From positions 1 through 60,205 of the forward strand of contig JAFRTJ010000046.1 in NCBI GenBank assembly GCA_017427185.1: a stretch of DNA of 60,205 nt. Reading direction: 5' to 3'. Below, piece by piece: positions 17,781-26,424 of this stretch; position 1 is the first letter of the stretch, and every line of letters begins with the position of its first letter. Origin of the DNA: Bacteroidaceae bacterium (GTDB lineage Bacteria > Bacteroidota > Bacteroidia > Bacteroidales > Bacteroidaceae). Below the pieces are notes generated by a model. It was not told the DNA's origin. It made no database searches and saw only the letters and a list, made by a program, of their open reading frames with translations. Made by a program: the position numbers and the translations under genes.

Positions 17781-20162
17781 TTACTTTATCTGCTTCAGGA
17801 CGTTCTCCAAAGCATCGAGATTGCGCGGGTCAGCGTTGACTTCGAGGATGGTGCCGTTGCGGTCGATGAGCTTGTAGGTGGGGAATTCGTGGACCTGCAG
17901 GAAGTTTTCGATGGCACTCTGCTGGGCAGTGGGTAGGTTGTAGTGGACTACATTGTCGCCCGTTACGTCGTACATCTTGATGACGTTCTGCCACGATTCG
18001 TCGCTGCTGTTGTTGGCAAGGTAGAGATAAACGAGGTCGTAGTCCTTCAGGCGTTCGTACTCTGCCTGACTGCGTGAGAGTGCGTCCTTGCAAGGGCCGC
18101 ACCAAGTGCCCCAGATGTCCAGCAGGATAATTTTTCCCTTGTAGGGCTCGATGAGTTTTCGCAGGATTTGCTCGCCGTCGCTCAGGTTGGCGACATCTTC
18201 TGCAGACTTCAAGTTATCCGAGTTAGAGATATCTCTGCGCTGCAAGGCGAGGAATTTCTCCTGCTCTGCCTTTATGAACGCCTTGGCGAATTGCATCTTT
18301 ATGTTGTCTTCCATAAACTTCATAGCAGTCTCACTCAGTGGTGTGCGCTCATGGTCGAGACTGTTGTAGAGTTCTCCTGCCATGATGATGTCGCGCAAGT
18401 TCTGGTCGCAGCCGAGAGAGTCCAGGATGTTGAGCGTTTTGTAGAGACTCAACATTGGTCCCATTTCTAAGAGTACCGCCTTGATGTCCTCGCGCTCAAA
18501 GATCTTTCCGCCCTGCAAAACACATTCATCCGCCTCTGGTGCTTCCACTTGCCTGTTCTCCTCGCTTTGTTGATTTTGCAGGATAAGGCTCGGCAACTCT
18601 TTGCTATAACATTCTATTGCGGCAAGTTCATCGTCGGTCAGTGCCACCTTGCCCGCATCCCTGTACAGCCGCAGTATTGGCGCATACATGTCGTAGTAAG
18701 ACAAGAAGGTAAATTTTGGACCAGTAATGGCACACTGTTCATAAACGAGCTGGCCGATGTAGTCCCTCTTGAATATATCGAAGGCGCGATAGAGCGTGTA
18801 AGGTTTGGGGAGTTTCTGCCATATCTCACGAGAGACGTAGTCGAGGTACTCGGCAGGCACATGTCGGTCCTTCATGCTGAAACGTCCCTGCATGAGCGCC
18901 TCCCCTTCCTCGATGCTGTAATGCCCATGCAGATAATTGATGTAGCGGTTGGAGATGTTAGGATGCTCCTTGATTGTCGTTTCCAGTTCCTGCATTGCGT
19001 CAGCCTTGCTTGCCTTTATGGTGTCGAGGAAGGCCATCGCCTCTGCCTCGTCCATGTTGCGCTTACCTGAATGTCCGCCGACCCACTGGATAGGATAGGC
19101 AAGCGTCTCGTTCTGCAGACGGCTGTTCTTGCCCATAAAAATCTTGTGGCCACCCTTGAAGTCATAGAGCAGGAAGTAGGTTTCGCCTGGCTCGAGCAAG
19201 GTGCGGATGAAGGTTCGTTTCCAGTCGGCATATACTTCGGAAGAGTTGAGCATAGGAATCTTTATGGTGAAGCGTCCCAGCGAGTCCATCTTGTCGTAAC
19301 TTGACTCCTGCTTGCCCGAGAAAATGTTCTCGTGCGTCACCTCGTACGCTCTGCCTGCGTCCTTCATCCATTGCGGCATATCCTTCAGCCAGCCCACGAG
19401 CGTTACGGTGTCCGTCTGGTAGTGCGAGTCCTTGAACTCCGTGCTGGTGTCCTTCGTGGGATAGTCGGGCAAGCAAATGGACGTGATGAGCGAGTACTCG
19501 CCCTGCTTGCCATCGATGGTGATGGAACGATGTCCCTTCTTGTTTTTCCCAACATTCACGACAATTTCCTTGCCGCCGTTCTCCAACGTGATGGAATATG
19601 CGTCGCCATTCCCATCCTTTTGCTTGTACTGCCAGAACTGGCAGTCATAGATAGCGAAGTCTTCGTAGAAACTGATGTCCCAGTCACCCGTCTGCACATT
19701 CCGCCAGTTGGAGGGGAACAGGCGTCCTGCTCTCGTCTTTGCATCCTCGATGCCCAGAAGCTTCCATGCCCCGTCGAAGTCTCCCTCAGTGAAGTCGAAG
19801 CGCTGTGTCTTCATGGGCAATGGATCGAAGTGGAGCACGACATCTGTGCAGCCATGATCCGTTAGGAAAGTCTCTTTGTCGAGCTCCATGCCGTCAAGAC
19901 TCTTCAAGGCGTAGTGCTTGCCGTCGGCCACGAGGTATGTGCCGGACGAGAACCTCACCCAGTTCTCAGGTCGTGAAGCAACATGCATAAAGAGGCGCGT
20001 CTCATCTTTTGCAAGTTCCACACGGGTGATTTCCAAAAGCGTATGGAAGTACCCTTCAATTTCTGTATTCGTTTCTGTGCTGGGCTGTTCCCATACGACT
20101 TGCTTTCCCTGTGCCGCTCCTGCTATTATGAACAGAAGGCAGGCGATGATTTTTTTCCTCAT
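17781..20162 (-). CDS. TlpA-like thioredoxin-domain protein, large
   Basis: 793 aa exported protein starting MRKKIIACLLFIIAGAAQG, a signal peptide; an in-frame ATG at 20225 would add 21 non-signal residues and is not preferred. The long N-terminal part (about 640 aa) has no domain I can name beyond a DUF4369-like beta region. The C-terminal 140 aa is a TlpA/ResA thioredoxin fold with WCGPC in LLDIWGTWCGPCKDAL and the cis-Pro loop EFPTYKLID. It is a probable periplasmic disulfide reductase, plausibly reduced by the adjacent DsbD. Such fused proteins are frequent in Prevotella and Bacteroides. Confidence 0.8.
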   Translation of the reverse strand: MRKKIIACLLFIIAGAAQGKQVVWEQPSTETNTEIEGYFHTLLEITRVELAKDETRLFMHVASRPENWVRFSSGTYLVADGKHYALKSLDGMELDKETFLTDHGCTDVVLHFDPLPMKTQRFDFTEGDFDGAWKLLGIEDAKTRAGRLFPSNWRNVQTGDWDISFYEDFAIYDCQFWQYKQKDGNGDAYSITLENGGKEIVVNVGKNKKGHRSITIDGKQGEYSLITSICLPDYPTKDTSTEFKDSHYQTDTVTLVGWLKDMPQWMKDAGRAYEVTHENIFSGKQESSYDKMDSLGRFTIKIPMLNSSEVYADWKRTFIRTLLEPGETYFLLYDFKGGHKIFMGKNSRLQNETLAYPIQWVGGHSGKRNMDEAEAMAFLDTIKASKADAMQELETTIKEHPNISNRYINYLHGHYSIEEGEALMQGRFSMKDRHVPAEYLDYVSREIWQKLPKPYTLYRAFDIFKRDYIGQLVYEQCAITGPKFTFLSYYDMYAPILRLYRDAGKVALTDDELAAIECYSKELPSLILQNQQSEENRQVEAPEADECVLQGGKIFEREDIKAVLLEMGPMLSLYKTLNILDSLGCDQNLRDIIMAGELYNSLDHERTPLSETAMKFMEDNIKMQFAKAFIKAEQEKFLALQRRDISNSDNLKSAEDVANLSDGEQILRKLIEPYKGKIILLDIWGTWCGPCKDALSRSQAEYERLKDYDLVYLYLANNSSDESWQNVIKMYDVTGDNVVHYNLPTAQQSAIENFLQVHEFPTYKLIDRNGTILEVNADPRNLDALENVLKQIK

Positions 20163-20310
20163 TGTTTGTGTTGTTATCTTTTTACCTTTATTTATATAAC
20201 GTATGAATGCACGAAATGTTTGCATCGAAGGAAGAGATTTATGTTTTATTAGGATTTATTACGTCCGTTAAAAAAATGATGCAGCCAAAATTGCAACGAT
20301 TTCCCTTTTA

Positions 20311-20446
20311 CTCTACACTCTGCACCCTTCCCGCTTAATGCCTTGATAGTCAGGTAGTCAAAAGGGTGTAGGTTGGTGTAGGTACTCTACACCCTTGTAT
20401 CCTATTGCTTATGAGCTTGTTAAGGGCCATTGGTGTAGAGTGTAGA
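20311..20446. repeat. Nested inverted-repeat element
   Basis: Outer arms TCTACACTCTGCACC (20312-20326) and GGTGTAGAGTGTAGA (20432-20446) pair at 14 of 15 positions across about 105 bases. Inside, AAGGGTGTAG (20362-20371) and CTACACCCTT (20387-20396) form a perfect 10-bp stem around GTTGGTGTAGGTACT. GTGTAG recurs throughout. The rest of the 20163-20511 gap is featureless. Its dimensions resemble the GTAGCACT element at 51005-51136. Confidence 0.7.
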
Positions 20447-20511
20447 TGATTTTCGTTCTCATCCTTTCAGTACTTGTTTATCGGACAGAAAAGATTAGGG
20501 TTCAAGGTGTC

Positions 20512-21186
20512 TTACAGCTCCGTATGCTCTACTATCTGACCGTCAAACAGGTTGATGATGCGGTCGGCGAAGCTGGCGTTGTGCTGTGAGTGCGTAACCA
20601 TGACAATGGTGGTGCCCTGCTCGTGAAGCTGGAGGAGGAGGTCCATGACTTCCTTGCTGTTCTTCGAGTCCAGATTGCCCGTAGGCTCATCAGCCAGGAT
20701 GATCTTGGGATTGGAAACTACGGCCCGCGCCACAGCCACGCGCTGTTGCTGACCGCCAGAGAGTTGACAGGGGAAATGCCCACGACGGTGCGACATAGCC
20801 ATGCGGTCGAGGATCTCCGTAACACGCTTCTTGCGCTCCTTAGCCGGCACGCCCATGTAGAGCAGCGGCAGTTCTACGTTCTCATAGACATCGAGGTCGT
20901 CGATCAGGTTAAAGCTCTGGAATACAAAGCCGATAGTGCCTCGGCGAATGCTCGTGCGCTCGCGCTCCGGGAGTTGGCTGACGTCCTTGCCGTCGAGCAT
21001 GTAGGAACCTTCGGTAGGTACGTCGAGCAGTCCCATTATATTCAATAATGTAGTCTTGCCGCAACCCGACGGGCCCATGATGGCAACAAATTCACCATTT
21101 TTTACTTCCAGGCTCACTTCGCGCAAAGCCCAGGTGTCAATCTCTTCCGTACGGAATACTTTCTTAATGTTGGATAATGTAATCAT
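20512..21186 (-). CDS. ABC transporter ATP-binding protein (MacB/LolD type)
   Basis: 224 aa ATPase energising the FtsX-type permease encoded just upstream. Walker A is GPSGCGKTT, signature LSGGQQQRVAVARA, Walker B IILADEPTGNLDS, and the H-loop MVTHSQH; the LDS after Walker B is typical of the MacB/LolD class. The start MITLSNIKK at 21186 is chosen; the in-frame ATG at 21201 lies in a TTTACCATT-type repeat. 93 bp separate it from the permease stop. Confidence 0.9.
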   Translation of the reverse strand: MITLSNIKKVFRTEEIDTWALREVSLEVKNGEFVAIMGPSGCGKTTLLNIMGLLDVPTEGSYMLDGKDVSQLPERERTSIRRGTIGFVFQSFNLIDDLDVYENVELPLLYMGVPAKERKKRVTEILDRMAMSHRRGHFPCQLSGGQQQRVAVARAVVSNPKIILADEPTGNLDSKNSKEVMDLLLQLHEQGTTIVMVTHSQHNASFADRIINLFDGQIVEHTEL

Positions 21187-21260
21187 AGATATATTTACCA
21201 TTTAATCATTTACCATTTACCATTTGATAGTTTACCATTTAATAGTTCTCCTCTTAGACG
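21187..21260. repeat. TTTACCATT short tandem repeats
   Basis: Four or five imperfect copies of TTTACCATT with AATCA/GATAG/AATAG joints, immediately before the ATPase start codon. The reverse complement (AAATGGTAAATAGTAAATG) recurs at about 23952-23985 just before the response-regulator start, and ATAGTTGATA repeats lie at 23784-23815. Confidence 0.6.
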
Positions 21261-21279
21261 AGGAGTTAGAGGGGGTCTT

Positions 21280-23706
21280 TTATTCCTTCTTTATTATCTT
21301 TGCCGGATCTAATTTTGAAACTCGGTATATCTTGTACCCTACGGTCAGCAGGGTAATGAGAGCTATGAAGAAGATGGCACACAGGTAAGGCACTGTGAAC
21401 TCAGGAACAACATCCGCTTGGCGGAACAATACTGCATAAGCTAAGCAGAAGATGAGACTGATGATGCTGCTGATGATGAGCTGCCAGACGTACTGTTTAC
21501 CAAAGAGCCACATAATCTGTTCCATACCAGCTCCGTGTGCCTTTCGGACAGCGACTTCCTTCTGTCGGCCTCTAGTATCCAGCGAGACAGAAGAAAAGAG
21601 CGTCAGCACGATGCACAGCAGGGCGACAATAGCCATTATAAACATGATTTGAATCATCAGTTCAATCATACACAGGTCATTGAAGACGGATTCATACAGA
21701 TTCTCTATAGGCGCTTCTGTCATGGTGTACTTACCCGATTTTTGGTAAAGATTTGTCAGTTCCTGCTCGGCTTTCTTATACTCTCCAGGCTTAGCAATAA
21801 AGAGAATATCGTGCTGGACACCATATCCCTCATAAGCGTTCAAGAAGTCCTTCCACACACGGAAGTCTATTGTGTCCTTATTCAGGAAATACTCCTGGTC
21901 GCAGAGAAAGAAAGGAGGGTTCTCTATATGTTCGTTCCATCCAAGGGCAACAGATTCGCTCCTTACATAGCCTATCTTCTCTGCCTGCCTGTCCTTCTCA
22001 AAGATGCGATATTCGGTAGGAGCCTTCCTTAATCCAAGTTTCCGGCGCAGTTCGTCTGCACGATCCGATGGTGCATAGATGGGAGCAAGTATGCTCCTAT
22101 TCTTCTCTTCCGTATCAGAGGGGAAGAGTTCCAAGTTCAACAGGCTGAAGATATGCTCGTCGGTCAGCACGACTGTATAAACGCAGTAGCGAGTACTGTC
22201 ATTTTCTTCACGAACTCCACGAGGGAAAAAGGGAGTATCGCCTTCCTTCAGGTCTTGACGGAAAGATGCTGTTGCCACATGGGTAGAGCCGTACACATGC
22301 TTCAGGTACGGTATGCTGTCCTTGAACTCGGGCTTCCAGATGCTGTTATTCGTAACGATGCAACGTCGGAGCGCATCTTGATTGGCAGGCTTCCTATCAT
22401 ACACGTCGCCCATAATGTCGCCAAAATAGAGAACGCTTACTAAAATGAAGATTAGCAGCTGACATATTACCATCTGCGAGACGATGAGCAAGCTACGGCC
22501 TTTGGTGGAAACACGGCGGCTCTTGCCTACCACCTCGCTCAATGGCATAGTGATGACTCTGCGGACAGAAAGTGCGGCAATGCCTGTCGTTACGAGGAAA
22601 GTTATCAAACATATCCACAGCTCTGTGGCATACGTATGAGACATATCCACATGGACATCGTCAGTAACATTCTCTATAATAGGAACAGCATATTCCGCTA
22701 ACAGGCCAGTCAGCCCCAATACTATCAGGGTGACAAAAAAGAATACAATTGCCACTTCCCACATCATAAGGCTGAAGAGTTGCTCCTGCTGTGCTCCCAT
22801 ACACTGGCGCAAGCCCATCTCACGCTGACGCAGACGGAATAGCTGAATCTGCGTCTTCAGGAAGCCGAACAAACCTATAATCAATATACTGCAGCCGACG
22901 AAAACCATGATAGTGATATCCTTAATATCCATGCGGAGATATCCTGATTTAGCTGTCACCTTGTATTCGGGCAACACTTTCTGCAAATCCTTTTGCAGAT
23001 CCTTGTCGGCCTTTCCCTTCGCAAGGATAACATCAAACTGTTTCATATAGGTACTTGCATCCTCTGCGAATTCTTTCAGTTGATCGGTAACAACGTAGAG
23101 ATTTTCCTCCGCCAGTAACCAGTCGCCAGTATCCACTACATCGATGATGGTATTGTACTTGCGCCCATTACATTCCGGGGCTGTTTCCAATGTGTATCCT
23201 ATGGGATTCACGTCCAGGCCAAAAGTGCATTTCAGCATCCATTTCGACATAATCACATCGCCAGGCTTCAGTACAGGAATGCGCTTGCCTGTGATGGCAG
23301 ATCTCAGTCCAAGGTAGTTGAGATGTTCAGGACTGATCCATTTCCAATAGATATTCATCTGATGTGTCTTGCCGTCAAGGTCAATTATGTTTCGCGTTGT
23401 TGACATATTCCAGTCATAGATGTCTATGAACTTAATACTGGGCAGATGGCTGTTGGCTACGCGCTGAATAACAGAAGGCTTAATGAATACGAGGCTGTCC
23501 TGCTTCGTAAAGAGTTCTACCTTTGCGCGATGCGAATCACCGCTCCCCCGCTTAAAATACTGCCAAGTCCGCTGCGATAGGATAAAGGTCAGGCTAAAGA
23601 CAACCATTCCCACTGCCAGGCAGAGCACCGAGATGATGTTCTGCACCTTGTACTTCATCAGATTGCGCCATGCAATCCGGATGTTGTGAAAAGCTAAATT
23701 AATCAT
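21280..23706 (-). CDS. ABC transporter permease, MacB/FtsX family
   Basis: 808 aa inner-membrane protein with two FtsX units. Each has a transmembrane helix, a large periplasmic domain (first about residues 45-270) and three more helices; the second unit ends in LDPAKIIKKE. RQREMGLRQCMGAQQEQLF and TRGRQKEVAVRKAHGAGMEQI are the cytoplasmic coupling segments typical of the family. It exports peptides or lipoprotein-like substrates, or transmits mechanical force. MINLAFHNIRIAWRN at 23706 is the likely start, since the longer N-terminus MLNIQCS comes from an ATTCAATGTTCAATG repeat. No HlyD or TolC partner is adjacent. Confidence 0.88.
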   Translation of the reverse strand: MINLAFHNIRIAWRNLMKYKVQNIISVLCLAVGMVVFSLTFILSQRTWQYFKRGSGDSHRAKVELFTKQDSLVFIKPSVIQRVANSHLPSIKFIDIYDWNMSTTRNIIDLDGKTHQMNIYWKWISPEHLNYLGLRSAITGKRIPVLKPGDVIMSKWMLKCTFGLDVNPIGYTLETAPECNGRKYNTIIDVVDTGDWLLAEENLYVVTDQLKEFAEDASTYMKQFDVILAKGKADKDLQKDLQKVLPEYKVTAKSGYLRMDIKDITIMVFVGCSILIIGLFGFLKTQIQLFRLRQREMGLRQCMGAQQEQLFSLMMWEVAIVFFFVTLIVLGLTGLLAEYAVPIIENVTDDVHVDMSHTYATELWICLITFLVTTGIAALSVRRVITMPLSEVVGKSRRVSTKGRSLLIVSQMVICQLLIFILVSVLYFGDIMGDVYDRKPANQDALRRCIVTNNSIWKPEFKDSIPYLKHVYGSTHVATASFRQDLKEGDTPFFPRGVREENDSTRYCVYTVVLTDEHIFSLLNLELFPSDTEEKNRSILAPIYAPSDRADELRRKLGLRKAPTEYRIFEKDRQAEKIGYVRSESVALGWNEHIENPPFFLCDQEYFLNKDTIDFRVWKDFLNAYEGYGVQHDILFIAKPGEYKKAEQELTNLYQKSGKYTMTEAPIENLYESVFNDLCMIELMIQIMFIMAIVALLCIVLTLFSSVSLDTRGRQKEVAVRKAHGAGMEQIMWLFGKQYVWQLIISSIISLIFCLAYAVLFRQADVVPEFTVPYLCAIFFIALITLLTVGYKIYRVSKLDPAKIIKKE

Positions 23707-23765
23707 TGAACATTGAATATTTAACATTATTATTTCTTGTCTCGTTTTTTTGATTAATCACAATG

Positions 23766-23773
23766 CAAAGGTA
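23766..23773 (-). promoter_or_regulatory. -7 box of the permease-ATPase operon
   Basis: TACCTTTG on the minus strand, a perfect box, about 60 bp before the permease start. No good -33 element is seen, consistent with an activator-dependent promoter. The phased dyads at 23823-23893 lie just upstream. Confidence 0.55.
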
Positions 23774-23822
23774 AGGCTTTTCATAGTTGATAATTGATAG
23801 TTGATAGTTCATAGTTGCCGTT

Positions 23823-23893
23823 TGTCCAAACATTAGACACACTTGTGTCCAATTCTTTGACACTTATTACTGGCATCGTCCCTTTTCGGGACA
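23823..23893. promoter_or_regulatory. Three TGTC-N9-GACA dyads, candidate regulator sites
   Basis: Site I (23823-23839) and site II (23846-23862) are both TGTCCAA-N6-GACA, 17 bp long, 23 bp apart. Site III (23877-23893) is CGTCC-N8-GACA, also 17 bp. All sit between the divergent -7 boxes of the exporter (23766-23773) and the two-component operon (23935-23942). A Fis-type helix-turn-helix dimer, as in the adjacent response regulator, would suit such dyads. Binding is inferred. Confidence 0.6.
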
Positions 23894-23934
23894 AAAATAC
23901 AGAATGAAGAGTGAAGAAAAAAGAATTAATGCAC

Positions 23935-23942
23935 TATCTTTG
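23935..23942 (+). promoter_or_regulatory. -7 box of the two-component operon
   Basis: TATCTTTG, a perfect TAnnTTTG box, 48 bp before the GTG start of the response regulator. No clear -33 element is seen. Confidence 0.55.
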
Positions 23943-23989
23943 CACTCAAATAAATGGTAAATAGTAAATGATTAAATAGTAAATGTAAG

Positions 23990-24511
23990 GTGAAATACGG
24001 AACGATACTTGTTATAGACGACAACCCAGCCATTCTTACGGCTGTAAAGATTTGCCTCGCTGGTGTGTTTGAACGCGTAGTTACCCTCAACTCGCCAGAG
24101 AAAGCACTTGTGACCATCGCGCAGGAGAATCCTGCTGCCATCCTGCTGGATATGAACTTCTCGCTTGGCGTGAACTCAGGCCAGGAGGGTATGATGTGGC
24201 TCTCCGCCATCCATCGCAAGTTCCCGGATATTCCCATCGTTCTCATCACAGCCTATGCCGATGTTAAATTAGCGGTACGAGCGTTAAAGAATGGAGCTGC
24301 CGACTTCGTGACCAAGCCCTGGGACAACGACGAGCTTATCCGTGTGCTGAAGGATGCCATCGACAAGATGGGCGAGATTGTTCCCTTAGACCAGCTGGAA
24401 AGCGAACATGTGCGCAAGGTGCTGAACAAGTGTGATGGCAACATGAAAAAGGCTGCCGCCTTGCTGGGCATCAGCCGACAGACATTATATAATAAGGTAA
24501 AGAATGATTAG
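23990..24511 (+). CDS. Response regulator, receiver plus Fis-type HTH
   Basis: 173 aa. The receiver domain (1-125) has the acidic pair Asp10/Asp11, phospho-acceptor Asp54 (ILLDMNF), and the FVTKPW lysine near residue 104. A C-terminal Fis/HTH_8 segment follows (VRKVLNKCDGNMKKAAALLGISRQTLYNKV). The sigma-54 AAA+ domain usual between these two is absent, so it should act as a simple DNA-binding regulator, as in the PrrA/ActR architecture. It starts at a GTG directly after AT-rich repeats and overlaps the kinase gene by 8 bases. Confidence 0.88.
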   Translation: MKYGTILVIDDNPAILTAVKICLAGVFERVVTLNSPEKALVTIAQENPAAILLDMNFSLGVNSGQEGMMWLSAIHRKFPDIPIVLITAYADVKLAVRALKNGAADFVTKPWDNDELIRVLKDAIDKMGEIVPLDQLESEHVRKVLNKCDGNMKKAAALLGISRQTLYNKVKND

Positions 24512-25370
24512 CATCATCGTCATAGTTGTCGTTCTTGTTGCCATTGCCTTGGCTTCGTTCTATTGGTATCGTCATCAATGCCTGCTTCGCGAGCGGGCGC
24601 AGATTATGCGCGATGCCATCAGACACAGGGATTTCTCGTTCCGACTGCCTACACGGGGGCTGTTCTTCGGCGAGAAAGCCCTGCAGGAAGCACTCAACGA
24701 CATGGGGCAAGAGATACAGAAACTGGTAGCGCATAGTGAAGTAGAATCGTGGCAGAAGCTGACACGAGTGCTGACGCACGAAATCATGAATGCCACAACA
24801 CCCATCCAAAGCATCAGTCAGGCTTACTTGAAGCGCTCTGACATCAAGGCCTCACCTTACGAAGAAGGCATCCGCGCCATCAACGATACGAGCACAGGAC
24901 TGATAGCCTTCGTGGAGAGCTATCGCAAGCTCACTCAATTGCAGGAACCTGTGATGGCCGACGTGAACATGTTGGACTTCACCCAGCGAGTCGTCTCACT
25001 CTATCCTGATTTATGTTGGAACGTTGATATCCCCTCAAGCATGACTTTGCGAGCCGACGAAAACCTGCTGAGACAGGTCTTTATCAATTTGGTGAAGAAT
25101 GCCATCGAGGCAGACGCGAAGACCATAGAATTGAAGCCTCTCCTAAAAGGAGAAACAGCGAGGGGGCTTTATTTTAGCAATGATGGGCATGTCATCCCCC
25201 TCGATGTGGCGCAGGAAATTTTCATTCCGTTTTTTACGACTAAGCAGACGGGAACAGGTATCGGTCTCTCCCTCTCGCGTCAGATACTAATGATGCAAGG
25301 GATGACACTCAGTCTGGAGGAGAATCCACAATGTGGTTGCAATGTAACCTTCAGGATTGAGAAGAACTGA
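24504..25370 (+). CDS. Sensor histidine kinase
   Basis: 288 aa, with one N-terminal membrane helix (residues 2-21) and no periplasmic sensor domain. A short linker is followed by a dimerisation helix with phospho-acceptor His92 in LTHEIMNATTPIQ, then an HATPase domain with N box LVKNAIEADA and G box TGTGIGLSLSRQI. Lacking an external sensor, it probably senses within the membrane or through a partner such as the neighbouring ABC permease. Partner of the overlapping response regulator. Confidence 0.88.
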   Translation: MISIIVIVVVLVAIALASFYWYRHQCLLRERAQIMRDAIRHRDFSFRLPTRGLFFGEKALQEALNDMGQEIQKLVAHSEVESWQKLTRVLTHEIMNATTPIQSISQAYLKRSDIKASPYEEGIRAINDTSTGLIAFVESYRKLTQLQEPVMADVNMLDFTQRVVSLYPDLCWNVDIPSSMTLRADENLLRQVFINLVKNAIEADAKTIELKPLLKGETARGLYFSNDGHVIPLDVAQEIFIPFFTTKQTGTGIGLSLSRQILMMQGMTLSLEENPQCGCNVTFRIEKN

Positions 25371-25412
25371 TACTGATGGTTCCTTTTGATAATAAGAAGA
25401 GCTCCTAAGGGA

Positions 25413-26237
25413 TTACAACTGAGTCTTGAGCCATTGCTCTGCCAGGAGGGGCCAGATCTTTCCAGCTCCGTCGCCTCGCATCCCATAGCCGTGACCTCCC
25501 TTTACCAAATAATGGAGTTCGATAGGGGCGCCTTTTGCCTGCATTGCTTGCAGAATGGTAACGCTGCTGATGCTACCATAATTCTCGTCGTCCTGCGTTC
25601 CAAAGACGAAGAGAGGTGATGTCTCTTTTGTAACTGTCAGTTCAGGACTGAGTGTATGGTTCTCGCCTTCATCAAGGTATGCAGGATAGATAAGCATAGC
25701 AAAGTCTGGACGCTGGCTCTGCTGATCTATCTTGTCTATGGGGTCGTAGCAGGTTTCGCCCCAACGGGTTGCAGCGCGGCAAGAAAGACTGGCGCCCGCA
25801 GAGAATCCGATGATGCCAACTTTCTGGAAACCATAGCTGCGGACCATACGAATGGCGCGGAAAGCATCCTGAAGGGCTCCCAAGCGCTGGCCTGGTACGC
25901 GATAAGATAGAACATAAGCCGTATAGCCTAAGGAAGTGAGCCATTGGGCAATCTCCTGCCCTTCATGGATATAAGCAAGTATGCCGTACGCTCCTCCAGG
26001 ACAAACCACAATTGCCTGATGGTTGGAATTGTCTGCTTTGGGACGGAAAACCTCAATGGCAGGACTAGTGACTTCGACGATATGGTCAGGAGCCTTGGTG
26101 TCCCAGACATGTTTTGCCTTAGGTTTCAGACTATCAGGCACCTTGTTGGGCCAAATCTCAATGGGAGTAGAAAGAAATTGTGCTTGCATGCTGAGTGCCA
26201 CTAAACCTGTGGCGAGGAGGGATAAAAATCTTTTCAT
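25413..26237 (-). CDS. Alpha/beta hydrolase, acetyl-xylan-esterase-like
   Basis: 274 aa secreted serine esterase with a signal peptide (MKRFLSLLATGLVALSMQA). Nucleophile elbow GFSAGA (about residue 145), Asp in FGTQDDENY, and His in GGHGYG form the triad. The oxyanion region VVCPGGAYG is typical of the BD-FAE/Axe-type carbohydrate esterases. Likely removes acetyl groups from plant polysaccharide fragments. Single gene, divergent from the glycosyltransferase run. Confidence 0.82.
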   Translation of the reverse strand: MKRFLSLLATGLVALSMQAQFLSTPIEIWPNKVPDSLKPKAKHVWDTKAPDHIVEVTSPAIEVFRPKADNSNHQAIVVCPGGAYGILAYIHEGQEIAQWLTSLGYTAYVLSYRVPGQRLGALQDAFRAIRMVRSYGFQKVGIIGFSAGASLSCRAATRWGETCYDPIDKIDQQSQRPDFAMLIYPAYLDEGENHTLSPELTVTKETSPLFVFGTQDDENYGSISSVTILQAMQAKGAPIELHYLVKGGHGYGMRGDGAGKIWPLLAEQWLKTQL

Positions 26238-26359
26238 TTTATTTCGACAGTTTATTATTCAAACCAAGATGTATCTCATAAACCACAGATATTGTTGTCG
26301 TGGGAAGAATACAGAGGCTAAACGAAAGGTCAGAGACATGTTTTCGAGTATTCATGTTG

Positions 26360-26367
26360 CAAAATTA
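26360..26367 (-). promoter_or_regulatory. -7 box of the esterase gene
   Basis: TAATTTTG on the minus strand, a perfect box, giving a leader of about 115 nt to the ATG at 26237. It lies 44 bp from the oppositely oriented -7 box at 26411. Confidence 0.45.
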
Positions 26368-26410
26368 GGAAAAAGTTGGAAATTTGAGATTGGAAAAGAA
26401 GAAGTTTTTG

Positions 26411-26418
26411 TATTTTTG
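26411..26418 (+). promoter_or_regulatory. -7 box of the glycosyltransferase operon, nearly leaderless
   Basis: TATTTTTG matches TAnnTTTG and ends 6 bp before the ATG at 26425, so transcription should begin within a few bases of the start codon. TTG at 26390-26392 is 18 bp upstream. Confidence 0.5.
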
Positions 26419-26424
26419 CACCCA

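Noticed and set aside
26023..26424. N-terminal extension of the GT13-like open frame
   Set aside because: It overlaps the esterase gene and promoter region and has no resemblance to glycosyltransferases.
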